From the NCBI GenBank assembly GCA_016285185.1, contig JAEEQG010000049.1, forward strand, positions 1-36,560: a stretch of 36,560 nt of DNA, read 5' to 3'. Each line of letters begins with the position of its first letter. The first letter of the stretch is position 1. The DNA comes from Spirochaetota bacterium (lineage in GTDB: Bacteria > Spirochaetota > Spirochaetia > Treponematales > Treponemataceae). A program made the translations under genes and the position numbers. Positions 1-7,423 of this stretch are shown here, piece after piece. The notes under the pieces are model-generated. The model did not search any database. It had not been told where the DNA came from and saw nothing but the letters and a program-made list of their open reading frames with translations.

Positions 1-1
1 A

Positions 2-517
2 GGTAATCAGATGGATTACAAAATTAAAACTATGGCTGGCTTTAAAGTGATTGGTTTTGCCCGCGAGTTTGACGGCGAAACTTCTTATGTAGAGATTCCA
101 AAGTTCTGGGATGAGATTGGCAAAAAATATGCAGCTCGTGTCTGGAGTGGCGAGGCTCCTTCTAACGAGTACGAAAAAGCAATCGTAGAAAACAAGGTCG
201 GAGAGTACGGAGTTTGTATTGATGATGTCGGCGGCGGCAAGTTCCGCTATATGGTTGCAGGTCTTTACAAGGACGGCGAAGTTCCGGAAGGCATGAGCGT
301 TTATGAGCTTCCAGAGTTTGACTGGGCTGTGTTTGACTGTTATGGTCCGTGCCCAAAAGCGCTTCAAGATGTAAACACAAAAATCTGGAAGGAGTGGCTG
401 CCGGGAAATCCAGACTTTGAGTTTCCGGGCCGTGCAAACATTGAGTGGTACGGCGACGAAGACCCAAGCTCAGAAAACTATCACAGCGCAGTCTGGATTC
501 CGGTAAAGAGAAAATGA
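2..517 (+). CDS. GyrI-like effector-binding domain protein, probably the C-terminal part of an AraC-family regulator (5' cut by window edge)
   Basis: The product matches the GyrI-like / AraC effector-binding fold (about 155 residues), a small-molecule sensing domain. It has the typical opening (acidic-Tyr-Lys-Ile, then a VIGFAREF-like strand), an EIPKFWDE helix and the ending AVWIPVKRK. The reading frame is open to the left edge, and the ATG at 11 is preceded by in-frame Gly-Asn-Gln. That resembles the linker by which this domain usually follows an AraC DNA-binding domain. I therefore read it as the end of a longer gene, although a stand-alone effector-binding protein starting at 11 is possible. 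No ligand can be inferred. A strong hairpin follows the stop codon. Confidence 0.7.
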   Translation, partial: GNQMDYKIKTMAGFKVIGFAREFDGETSYVEIPKFWDEIGKKYAARVWSGEAPSNEYEKAIVENKVGEYGVCIDDVGGGKFRYMVAGLYKDGEVPEGMSVYELPEFDWAVFDCYGPCPKALQDVNTKIWKEWLPGNPDFEFPGRANIEWYGDEDPSSENYHSAVWIPVKRK

Positions 518-524
518 ACCAAGA

Positions 525-546
525 GGAGGTGCTTCGCCGCACCTCC
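525..546 (+). terminator. Hairpin after the regulator gene
   Basis: A perfect 8-bp inverted repeat (GGAGGTGC / GCACCTCC, 6-nt loop) starts 7 nt after the stop codon. No T-run follows, so it may be a weak or factor-assisted terminator or an mRNA 3'-end stabiliser. Confidence 0.4.
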
Positions 547-608
547 AAATTCATTGCACGTTTCAAAAAATATTATGCTAATCACAAATTCCATGTTAAG
601 ATAGATTT

Positions 609-2378
609 ATGGAATCTCAACACATAAAGCATAATATCTATCTTTTAGTTTATTTGGTCATCATTCTAGCGTGGCTTGGCTCGGTACTGATTAAGGCTGC
701 TCGTGCACCAGGCGATCAAATTCTCTTTGAGAAAGGCGATTATTTTGATTGCTGCGAAGGCTGGTATGATGATGACGGCAATGTCTTTAATATCGAAAAA
801 CTGGTTTTTACTAAGGACGATGTTTTAAAAGAAAAGGTTATCCATTATCAGATTCCTGAAAGCTGCAAGCTTAAAGGTGGTGAAGCACTTTGCTTTTTCT
901 CAAGAGGAATGGATTTTACCGTTTATACAACCGCACCAGAAGACAGTACTTATTACGCTTCTGAAGAATTAGGTTCAAGAACTCTCTATGAATATAAACA
1001 GAATTCAGCCCACCTCTCCGGTAGCGATATCGGACTTACTGTTCAGGTTGTGCCTATCAACACAATGGATAAGTATAATGAACTTTCGATAGCTATCACG
1101 CCTACAGAATATTCTGCATTCATTCTTGAAATGCGTATAGAGAAAGCATCAGATTACATTTACTCAGAAATCAGAACAAGACTTCCAAGATTTCTTTGGA
1201 GTATCTTTATTGTATTCTTTGGACTTTCAATACTTCTTTATACACAGTTTGCAATGGAAAGAAAACGCGAAGAAAAGACCGTATATTATGCATGGGGTGC
1301 TCATGCTTTAATAGTCGGCACTCTTCTTACAGTAGAATCTCAGTTATTGCAGATACTTACCGGCAGACCGGAATTCATAAATTCACTTAAATATGCACTT
1401 GGACTTCTTATAAGCTTCCCTATGGCTGTAAAATGTGATTCTATCACCAAATATCCGCACAAGAGATTTTCGCACATTATTGGTGCAATAGTCGCAATAT
1501 TGTTTGTCATAGAAGCAGCCGGTTCGTATTTCTTTAATACATCTCTCTACAGGCTGTCTTTACTTTCGGTTTTCCTTATAGCTGTTACAATTTTTTTATC
1601 AATGTACTTCATATATAAAGAGATTAGAAACAGAAAGAAATTAAAGCAAACTGGAGTATCGATATTTATTAATATCATGTCGCTTGTAAATGGATTTGTC
1701 TGGGCAATTGATTTAGGATTATATGCCAAGTCAGCAAGACACATGACTGACTGGGGCCGTATCATGCGCGTTTTCTATATTACATATCTTTTTGTTATAC
1801 TTATTTTCCTGCTCAGATTGTCTATTATCCGGAACCGTCAGGCAGCCCTTGCAGAAAAATATAAGATTGCATCAAGAACCGATGCACTTACAGGCCTTTT
1901 AAACAAAGGCGCTTATATAGAAAAAGAAGCTGAACTCACAGGAAAACTTATGAGCAGCAGAGAACCAGGTAAAAAAGGCTTTACCTTTGCTATAATGACG
2001 CTTGACCTTAATTATCTGAAAAAGGTCAATGACAATTTAGGCCATGAGGAAGGAGACAAATTCATTCAGGCTGCTGCCAGCATTCTTAAAGATGCCGTAG
2101 GCGAACATGGTGAAACATACCGAACAGGCGGTGATGAATTCATTGCAATCATTTACGGCGAAGACCCTGAGGCTGTATATCAGTCAATCGTAAAAGATCT
2201 TAACAACAGACTCGATGACTTTAACGCAAAAGCAAATAAGCCTATCAAATTAAGCTTTGCGTATGGTCATGCAATCTGTACATCAAGCCAGAATTACTCA
2301 ATCCACGACTCTGAAAGAATTGCAGACAAAGAAATGTACGAATGCAAACACGCGATGAAAGCGGAAAGGAATATATGA
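609..2378 (+). CDS. Membrane-bound GGDEF protein (probable diguanylate cyclase) with extracytoplasmic sensor and 7TM region
   Basis: The protein has 589 residues. A membrane segment lies at about 10-30, followed by an extracytoplasmic domain of about 160 residues and then a cluster of some six to seven hydrophobic helices (about 195-410). This resembles the 7TMR-DISM sensor layout. The C-terminal GGDEF domain carries an intact GGDEF motif at residues 507-511 and the upstream DALTGLLNK signature, so c-di-GMP synthesis at the inner face of the membrane is expected. The RxxD product-inhibition site expected five residues before GGDEF is absent (Glu-His-Gly-Glu there), so feedback inhibition may be missing. 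The 12-nt gap to the next gene suggests co-transcription. The start at 609 has only a weak ribosome-binding site. The ligand is unknown. Confidence 0.88.
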   Translation: MESQHIKHNIYLLVYLVIILAWLGSVLIKAARAPGDQILFEKGDYFDCCEGWYDDDGNVFNIEKLVFTKDDVLKEKVIHYQIPESCKLKGGEALCFFSRGMDFTVYTTAPEDSTYYASEELGSRTLYEYKQNSAHLSGSDIGLTVQVVPINTMDKYNELSIAITPTEYSAFILEMRIEKASDYIYSEIRTRLPRFLWSIFIVFFGLSILLYTQFAMERKREEKTVYYAWGAHALIVGTLLTVESQLLQILTGRPEFINSLKYALGLLISFPMAVKCDSITKYPHKRFSHIIGAIVAILFVIEAAGSYFFNTSLYRLSLLSVFLIAVTIFLSMYFIYKEIRNRKKLKQTGVSIFINIMSLVNGFVWAIDLGLYAKSARHMTDWGRIMRVFYITYLFVILIFLLRLSIIRNRQAALAEKYKIASRTDALTGLLNKGAYIEKEAELTGKLMSSREPGKKGFTFAIMTLDLNYLKKVNDNLGHEEGDKFIQAAASILKDAVGEHGETYRTGGDEFIAIIYGEDPEAVYQSIVKDLNNRLDDFNAKANKPIKLSFAYGHAICTSSQNYSIHDSERIADKEMYECKHAMKAERNI

Positions 2379-2390
2379 TTGAGATAAAAA

Positions 2391-2963
2391 ATGAAAAGAA
2401 AATCTGTAAAACCTATATATTCCATGTGCGTTCAGCCGTCGTTTATCATTGGTACAAATAATGAAGACGGTTCGTACAATTTTGCACCAATAACATGGCT
2501 TAGTGTTACACACGCAGAAGGCGACGGATACCTTTTGGTCATAAGCATGTTCGGGACAAAAAGAACAAAGCAGAATGTTATGAGGACAGGCTTGTTCAGC
2601 GCAAATCTTGTAAGCACAAAAATGCTGCCTCTTATGGATTATTTCGGATCAAAGTCAGCCAAAAATGGAAAGAAGAATGACATCTCATACAGCGTGAGCC
2701 GGGGTGCCGTTTTGAATGTTCCTACTTTGGACGAAAGCCCATGGGTATATGAATGTGAAGTTGTCCGCTCTGTAGAGACAGGAGATTCGACTACCTTTTT
2801 CTGCAGTATCAAAAATATTCAAATTGATGAGCGGCTTTCTCCGAAAGACAGCTTCGACATCGATTTGACTTTATTAGATCCCGTTGTTTACTCGGGTAAA
2901 TATCACAGTCTTGGTAAAGTGCTTGGAAAAATCGGGGATTTTTATAAGTCTAATGGCAAATAA
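2391..2963 (+). CDS. Flavin reductase-like (FMN-binding split-barrel) protein
   Basis: This 190-residue protein fits the flavin reductase-like family (flavoredoxin type). Members bind FMN in a split beta-barrel and pass electrons from NAD(P)H or a ferredoxin partner. Visible marks are the early strand PSFIIGT, the segment NFAPITWLSVTH that forms the flavin-contacting region, and a helix with MRTGLFSANL that corresponds to the usual F-(V/A)-(I/V)-N-L stretch. It follows the diguanylate cyclase by 12 nt and precedes the iron-uptake operon. A role in ferric reduction beside feo is possible but only an inference. The substrate cannot be read from sequence. Confidence 0.75.
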   Translation: MKRKSVKPIYSMCVQPSFIIGTNNEDGSYNFAPITWLSVTHAEGDGYLLVISMFGTKRTKQNVMRTGLFSANLVSTKMLPLMDYFGSKSAKNGKKNDISYSVSRGAVLNVPTLDESPWVYECEVVRSVETGDSTTFFCSIKNIQIDERLSPKDSFDIDLTLLDPVVYSGKYHSLGKVLGKIGDFYKSNGK

Positions 2964-3014
2964 TATCTAATGTTTTTATTGTAGTTTCCTTTTTTAACAA
3001 AATCAAAAAATAGC

Positions 3015-3042
3015 TTGACACAAACCTGGTTGTTAGTATAAT
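3015..3042 (+). promoter_or_regulatory. Promoter of the feo operon
   Basis: A consensus -35 (TTGACA, 3015-3020) and -10 (TATAAT, 3037-3042) are separated by 16 bp. The -10 lies inside the first DtxR-type box, so a bound repressor would occlude it. Confidence 0.75.
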
Positions 3043-3046
3043 CTAA
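3033..3046 (+). promoter_or_regulatory. DtxR-family operator, box 1
   Basis: TTAG-N6-CTAA, which agrees with the DtxR/IdeR core TTAGGNTANNCTAA at both half-sites. It overlaps the -10 element of the feo promoter. Confidence 0.65.
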
Positions 3047-3053
3047 CATTGTA

Positions 3054-3067
3054 TTAGTTATAACTAA
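3054..3067 (+). promoter_or_regulatory. DtxR-family operator, box 2
   Basis: A perfect 14-bp palindrome TTAGTTATAACTAA, exactly 21 bp (two helical turns) downstream of box 1. This spacing allows dimers on the same DNA face. Confidence 0.65.
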
Positions 3068-3121
3068 CCTGATAAAAGAAGCAAGTGTTTGTAAAAAACT
3101 TTCTTTTTTTTACCTTATATG

Positions 3122-3135
3122 TTAGCTAAAACTAA
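3122..3135 (+). promoter_or_regulatory. DtxR-family operator, box 3
   Basis: TTAG-CTAAAA-CTAA, a third copy with both half-sites intact, just upstream of the feoA ribosome-binding site (AGGAG at 3143-3147). Confidence 0.5.
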
Positions 3136-3152
3136 TCAAAACAGGAGTAAAA

Positions 3153-3365
3153 ATGATGCCGTTGACATTTGCAGGTGTTGGCGAAACCAACATCATCAAA
3201 AAAATTACCGGAAATTCGGAAATAAAAAAGCATTTGGAAAACCTCGGTTTTGTACCTGGCGGAAATGTGAGCATTATTTCCGAGAACAACGGGAACATAA
3301 TTGTAAATGTAAAAGAAAGCCGCGTCGCCATAAGCGAAGAAATGGGAAGGAGAATTCTTGTATGA
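3153..3365 (+). CDS. feoA: FeoA-like ferrous iron transport protein (first copy)
   Basis: This 70-residue SH3-like FeoA-family protein is the small cytoplasmic partner of FeoB in ferrous iron uptake. It opens MPLTFAGVGE, has the central LENLGFVPGGNVSII turn characteristic of the family, and ends on a strand with VAISEEMGRRI. A good AGGAG site precedes the ATG at 3153; the ATG at 3156 is an alternative start. The stop overlaps the start of the second feoA by 4 nt (ATGA), so the two are translationally coupled. It is under three DtxR-type boxes, so repression by iron (or manganese) is expected. Confidence 0.85.
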   Translation: MMPLTFAGVGETNIIKKITGNSEIKKHLENLGFVPGGNVSIISENNGNIIVNVKESRVAISEEMGRRILV

Positions 3366-3580
3366 CTCTTAAAGAAGTAAAGCCCGGACAAACGGTTGTT
3401 GTCCGGAAGATTAACGGTGAAGGTGCGGTAAAACGCCGCATTATGGAAATGGGAATTACAAAGGATGTAGAAATCTTTGTTCGCAAAGTTGCACCTCTTG
3501 GTGACCCTGTTGAAATTACAGTTCGTGGATATGAGCTTTCGCTCAGAAAAGCGGATGCAGAAATTATTGAGGTGATGTAG
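3362..3580 (+). CDS. feoA: FeoA-like ferrous iron transport protein (second copy)
   Basis: This 72-residue FeoA domain protein is distinct in sequence from the first copy. It has the common features LKEVKPGQTV, RRIMEMGI and GDPVEITVRGYELSLRKADA. The start overlaps the upstream stop by 4 nt, and feoB follows after 1 nt, so the three genes form one tightly coupled unit. Tandem feoA genes are known in several anaerobes. The two copies may form a heteromeric regulator on FeoB, but this is an inference. This copy looks closer to canonical FeoA than the first. Confidence 0.87.
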   Translation: MTLKEVKPGQTVVVRKINGEGAVKRRIMEMGITKDVEIFVRKVAPLGDPVEITVRGYELSLRKADAEIIEVM

Positions 3581-3581
3581 A

Positions 3582-5930
3582 ATGAAAATAGCACTGGCAG
3601 GAAACCCTAACTCCGGAAAAACTACGCTGTTCAATGCGCTTACCGGTTCAAACCAGTTTGTTGGAAACTGGCCCGGAGTAACAGTTGAAAAAAAATCCGG
3701 CAAATACAAGTCCGCGGACGGTGAAATTGAAATAGTCGACCTTCCGGGAATCTATTCTCTTTCTCCCTATACATTGGAAGAAGTTGTTGCCCGCAACTAC
3801 CTGATTGATGAACGCCCTGACGGCATTTTGAACATTGTTGACGGAACAAACCTTGAACGCAACCTTTATCTTACAACACAGCTTGCGGAACTCGGCATTC
3901 CTATGGTAATCGCCATTAACATGATGGACGTTGTTAAAAAGAACGGTGACAAAATAAACATTGCTGAACTTTCTTCAAGACTTGGCTGCAAGGTTGTGGA
4001 AATTTCTGCCCTTAAAAAAACAGGAATCATTGCCGCCGCTGAAATGGTTATTTCTGAGGCAAAGAACGGCTCCGTTGTTCCGTTTCATACATTTTCAGGT
4101 TCTGTTGAGCATGCGCTAGCACACATCGAAGAGGCTGTTCTGCACCAGATGGATGAGTCGAAGCAACGCTGGTATGCAATCAAGATTTTTGAGCGCGATA
4201 AAAAGCTTGTTGAAAAACTTGGCTTGCCTGCAGACAAACTTGCTCATATTGAAAACGACATCAAAGCCTGCGAAAAAGAAGTGGACGATGATGCGGAAGC
4301 GATTATTACCAACGAACGATATGTGTATATCGCAGGATTGCTTAAAGGTGTATACAAAAAGCGCGACGCCGGCAAGCTTTCTACATCAGACAAGATTGAC
4401 CGCGTGGTAACTAACCGCTGGCTTGCATTACCGATTTTTGCAGTTGTTATGTGGCTTGTTTACTACGTTTCTATGGTAACAATCGGTGCTGCAGCTACAG
4501 ACTGGGCTAATGACGGTTTGTTCGGCGACGGATTCCATTTATTTGGAATCGGCACTGGCGCTTATGAAGAAGCCGCCGAAGAATACGGTGATACAGCCGC
4601 AATTCTTGAAGCTGTTGAAAACGGCGAAAAAACTTACGTTGTTGTTGATGATGAAACAATGGAAGTTTCTGAACCGATTGAAATAACAGATGAGATGGTT
4701 TCTGAAGCAGAAGAAATGCTGAAAAAATATGGTGAAGAAGGGCCTGATCCCGCTGGGTATGGTGTTTGGGTTCCCGGTATTCCGGCATTAATAGAAAGCG
4801 GACTTGACGCGATTGATTGTGCTGACTGGCTTAAAGGACTTATCCTTGACGGTATTGTTGCCGGTGTTGGTGCAGTTCTCGGCTTTGTTCCTCAGATGCT
4901 CGTTCTGTTTATATTCCTTGCATTCCTTGAAGCCTGCGGTTATATGGCACGTATTGCGTTTATTCTTGACCGAATTTTCCGCCGCTTCGGGCTTTCAGGC
5001 AAATCCTTTATTCCGGTTCTTGTAGGAACCGGTTGTGGTATTCCCGGTATCATGGCATGCCGCACAATAGAAAATGAACGCGACCGCCGTATGACAATTA
5101 TGACTACAACGTTTATTCCTTGTGGAGCAAAAGTTCCGTTTATAGCCCTTGTTGCAGGTGCTATATTTGGTGGTTCTGCATGGGTTGCAACATCGGCTTA
5201 CTTTATAGGTATTGCGGCAATTATCTGTTCCGGTGTTATCCTTAAAAAGACAAAACCGTTTATGGGTGAAGTTGCTCCGTTTGTTATGGAACTTCCTGCT
5301 TACCACTGGCCTACAGTGGGTAACGTGCTCCGCTCAATGTGGGAACGCGGCTGGTCATTCATCAAAAAAGCAGGTACAATTATTCTGCTTTCAACAATAG
5401 TTATCTGGTTTCTTTCATTCTTCGGCTGGGCTGACGGTGGATTCGGCATGTTGGAAGAAGACCAGATGGATGTAAGTATTCTGGCTAAAATCGGCAGTCT
5501 TATTGCCTGGATTTTTGCTCCGTTGGGCTGGGGAAACTGGCAGGCAGCGGTTGCTTCTATCACAGGTCTTGTTGCAAAAGAAAACATTGTAGGTACAATG
5601 GGAATCCTTTACGGAGGAGAAGAAACCTGGGCAAACCTTGCCGCTGCGTTTACACACCCTGCCGGAATGTCGTTCCTTATCTTTAACCTGCTGTGTGCTC
5701 CTTGTTTTGCCGCAATCGGTGCTATCAAGCGCGAAATGAACAATGCAAAATGGACTTGGGCGGCAATCGGCTGGCAGTGTGGATTTGCGTACATTGTTTC
5801 ATTGGTGGTTTACCAGTTTGGAAGTTTGTTTGCAGGAAACGGAAACCCTGTTGGATTAGTATTTGCAGGTATAATTCTGATTGTCTTCCTCTATATGCTG
5901 TTCAGAAAACCTGCTAAAACGGTAAAATAG
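3582..5930 (+). CDS. feoB: Ferrous iron transporter FeoB
   Basis: The protein has 782 residues with the FeoB architecture. An N-terminal G domain has G1 GNPNSGKT at 7-14, G3 DLPG at 53-56 and G4 NMMD at 113-116. A helical GDI-like spacer follows, then the polytopic membrane region with two Gate repeats, including the segment around GTGCGIPGIMACR with its conserved Cys residues. It imports Fe2+ across the inner membrane. Unusual is a long, strongly acidic stretch of about 70 residues between the first and second membrane helices (about nt 4555-4775), probably an extracytoplasmic loop. It sits between two feoA genes and a Cys-rich membrane peptide in one operon. Confidence 0.97.
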   Translation: MKIALAGNPNSGKTTLFNALTGSNQFVGNWPGVTVEKKSGKYKSADGEIEIVDLPGIYSLSPYTLEEVVARNYLIDERPDGILNIVDGTNLERNLYLTTQLAELGIPMVIAINMMDVVKKNGDKINIAELSSRLGCKVVEISALKKTGIIAAAEMVISEAKNGSVVPFHTFSGSVEHALAHIEEAVLHQMDESKQRWYAIKIFERDKKLVEKLGLPADKLAHIENDIKACEKEVDDDAEAIITNERYVYIAGLLKGVYKKRDAGKLSTSDKIDRVVTNRWLALPIFAVVMWLVYYVSMVTIGAAATDWANDGLFGDGFHLFGIGTGAYEEAAEEYGDTAAILEAVENGEKTYVVVDDETMEVSEPIEITDEMVSEAEEMLKKYGEEGPDPAGYGVWVPGIPALIESGLDAIDCADWLKGLILDGIVAGVGAVLGFVPQMLVLFIFLAFLEACGYMARIAFILDRIFRRFGLSGKSFIPVLVGTGCGIPGIMACRTIENERDRRMTIMTTTFIPCGAKVPFIALVAGAIFGGSAWVATSAYFIGIAAIICSGVILKKTKPFMGEVAPFVMELPAYHWPTVGNVLRSMWERGWSFIKKAGTIILLSTIVIWFLSFFGWADGGFGMLEEDQMDVSILAKIGSLIAWIFAPLGWGNWQAAVASITGLVAKENIVGTMGILYGGEETWANLAAAFTHPAGMSFLIFNLLCAPCFAAIGAIKREMNNAKWTWAAIGWQCGFAYIVSLVVYQFGSLFAGNGNPVGLVFAGIILIVFLYMLFRKPAKTVK

Positions 5931-5936
5931 ATTAGA

Positions 5937-5957
5937 TTCCCGCACTTGGTGCGGGAA
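5937..5957 (+). terminator. Intercistronic hairpin between feoB and the Cys-rich peptide
   Basis: A 9-bp perfect stem (TTCCCGCAC / GTGCGGGAA) with a 3-nt loop begins 7 nt after the feoB stop. No T-run follows and a ribosome-binding site comes next, so it more likely tunes mRNA processing or partial termination. Confidence 0.45.
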
Positions 5958-5983
5958 CCTTTACAGGAGGCTTTGTTTTTAAC

Positions 5984-6139
5984 ATGGGAACATTGATTGT
6001 TGCATTGATTCTGGCAGGACTTGTTTGTGCCGTCATCGTAAAGATGGTACGCAACAAAAAGAACGGCAAAGGCTGTTCCTCTTGCCCGTCATGCAGCATG
6101 TGCGGTCAGCATGACTGTCCTTCAAGAAAAGTATCGTAG
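5984..6139 (+). CDS. FeoB-associated Cys-rich membrane protein
   Basis: A 51-residue protein of the FeoB-associated Cys-rich family. A single membrane helix (about residues 3-20, LIVALILAGLVCAVIV) is followed by a basic stretch and a Cys cluster of the form C-x2-C-x2-C-x2-C-x4-C. Such peptides regularly follow feoB in anaerobes. They are thought to act as a FeoC-like partner or a metal-binding tail on the cytoplasmic side, but the function is not established. A strong AGGAGG (5965-5970) lies 13 nt before the ATG. The HD-GYP gene starts immediately after the stop codon. Confidence 0.85.
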   Translation: MGTLIVALILAGLVCAVIVKMVRNKKNGKGCSSCPSCSMCGQHDCPSRKVS

Positions 6140-6145
6140 GTGGGA

Positions 6146-6739
6146 ATGTTTGGCGTTGTAGATTTTCATGAAATAATCGGTTGCATAACAAGTGCACTTG
6201 AAGAACGTGATTATTACACGGAAGGACATTCTCAGCGTGTAAGCGATATGGTACTTGCGCTTGCAAAACGCATGGGTTTTTCCAAAGACGAGGTAATGCT
6301 TTTCCATTTTTCGGCGCATCTGCATGATATCGGGAAAATAGGCATTCCCGATGCAATTTTGCGGAAAAACGGCAGGCTTACGGATGCGGAATTTGCTGTA
6401 ATAAAGCAGCACCCCGAGATTGGTGCGCGAATATTGCGCAAATCCCCTGCGTTTGCCGAAATTGCGGAAATTGTACTTCATCATCATGAACGATTTGACG
6501 GTCTCGGTTATCCGGACGGCATTTCCGGTTATAACATTCCGCTCGGTTCACGGCTCATTGCCGTATGCGATTCAATCGACGCAATGATGACAACACGAAG
6601 CTACCGCAAGGCGTTTTCGGAACAGGACTGTTATGAAGAAATCAAACGTTGTTCCGGGACAAGGTACGATCCAGATGTTGTTGACGCAGTGATGACCCAT
6701 TGGAAAGAACTTATGAAAGTTGCGGGTTATAACCTGTAA
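6146..6739 (+). CDS. Stand-alone HD-GYP protein (probable c-di-GMP phosphodiesterase)
   Basis: A compact HD-GYP domain with no sensor region, 197 residues from the ATG at 6146. An in-frame GTG at 6140 would add two. The HD pair is at residues 60-61 in the segment HLHDIGKIGIPD. The LHHHERFDGLGYPDG segment contains GYP at 121-123, and the metal-binding HD/GYP positions appear intact, so hydrolysis of c-di-GMP is expected. It directly abuts the feo operon, without a promoter of its own in the gap. A closely related but broken copy lies at 23281-23874; the first 177 nt of homology (6142-6318) differ at only one position. The ATG start is preferred because homology between the copies begins only 4 nt upstream of it. 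Confidence 0.85.
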   Translation: MFGVVDFHEIIGCITSALEERDYYTEGHSQRVSDMVLALAKRMGFSKDEVMLFHFSAHLHDIGKIGIPDAILRKNGRLTDAEFAVIKQHPEIGARILRKSPAFAEIAEIVLHHHERFDGLGYPDGISGYNIPLGSRLIAVCDSIDAMMTTRSYRKAFSEQDCYEEIKRCSGTRYDPDVVDAVMTHWKELMKVAGYNL

Positions 6740-6756
6740 TCATTATAAATAAAGCA

Positions 6757-6826
6757 TTGGTATCGCTTTATTATGCTGCTGACAAAACGATACCGTTTGT
6801 AAAAAACTTTTCTAAAAAGTTTTTTT
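6757..6826 (+). other. Two further hairpins between HD-GYP gene and terminator
   Basis: A 7-bp perfect repeat GGTATCG / CGATACC spans about 6759-6794, followed by an A/T-rich hairpin (AAAAACTTT / AAAAGTTTTT) at about 6801-6826. The second has U-rich flanks on both strands and could act as a bidirectional terminator. Confidence 0.4.
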
Positions 6827-6830
6827 AAGA

Positions 6831-6874
6831 AGCCGTGTGCGGTTTTGACTGTTCCGCACAACGGCTCTTTTTTT
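6831..6874 (+). terminator. Rho-independent terminator (duplicated at 24033)
   Basis: Stem AGCCG-T-GTGCGG / CCGCAC-AA-CGGCT with a short loop, then seven T. The same stem sequence recurs after the second HD-GYP copy. Confidence 0.88.
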
Positions 6875-6892
6875 ACAGGAAAAAGGTTGTCC

Positions 6893-6984
6893 GTCGTAAG
6901 TTCTGAACTTTTACAGTATTTGCAAGATTAAAGATAAATTTAACAGAGTCTGAATTTGTTTGTTATTAGTCGCACTATTATTGT
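6893..6984 (-). pseudogene. Remnant of a chemoreceptor (MCP) gene
   Basis: Read on the minus strand, this stretch matches part of the signalling domain of the intact chemoreceptor at 24093-25964 (nt about 24419-24505 there). The segment IFNLANTVK is identical, and the residues before it (NNKQIQ against NTEQIQ) are similar. A 1-nt deletion breaks the frame. The remnant ends directly at the stop codon of the Rrf2 gene. Together with the HD-GYP gene and the terminator it shows that this locus once had the same gene order as 23281-25964. No promoter or start is left. Confidence 0.7.
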
Positions 6985-7410
6985 TTAAATGTAACACATC
7001 CAGCCAACATCGCTATTGTTTTTTTCTATCAGTTTGTCCAATGTGACGGAATCCACGTAGTTGTTTATCACGTTTTCAAATTCTTTCCAGTAATCATTGT
7101 TGCCAATATCTGTAAAAACATTGTTTTTTGTAGCTGATGCCGGAGAAAGGTCTCCCTCGAGTGCACGCAGAATTTCACCTGTTGTGTATTTTTCGGGTTT
7201 TTTGACAAGCCTGTAACCGCCGTTGCTTCCGCGGACACCCGTGACCAGCCCTGCCTTGCTGAGCTGTATCAGTATCTGTTCCAGGTATTTGACCGAAAGG
7301 TTGTGCCTGTGCGAGAGCAGCTTTAGAGGAATAAATTTGTCGGCAGGCTGTCCGGCAAGTTCTGTCATAATCAAAAGGGCGTATTGTCCTCTGGTAGAAA
7401 TTTTAAGCAT
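6985..7410 (-). CDS. Rrf2-family transcriptional regulator (CymR-like)
   Basis: The protein has 141 residues. The N-terminal winged helix-turn-helix of the Rrf2 family is clear: MLKISTRGQYAL, then LSVKYLEQILIQLSKAGLV, then GSNGGYRL. The three Fe-S-ligating Cys of IscR are missing (the only Cys is at the extreme C-terminus). It therefore groups better with CymR-type repressors of cysteine metabolism, which in Bacillus sense cysteine status through a CysK complex. It follows the amidohydrolase gene by 13 nt on the same strand with a good AGGAG, so the two are probably co-transcribed and autoregulated through the element at 8670-8686. The surrounding methionine/cysteine genes fit this role. CymR identity is an inference. 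Confidence 0.85.
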   Translation of the reverse strand: MLKISTRGQYALLIMTELAGQPADKFIPLKLLSHRHNLSVKYLEQILIQLSKAGLVTGVRGSNGGYRLVKKPEKYTTGEILRALEGDLSPASATKNNVFTDIGNNDYWKEFENVINNYVDSVTLDKLIEKNNSDVGWMCYI

Positions 7411-7423
7411 TGGTGTCTCCTAA

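Noticed and set aside
3122-3709. Long minus-strand reading frame opposite feoA and the start of feoB.
   Set aside because: It is antisense to three well-supported genes, has no family resemblance or ribosome-binding site, and is a shadow of their codon pattern.
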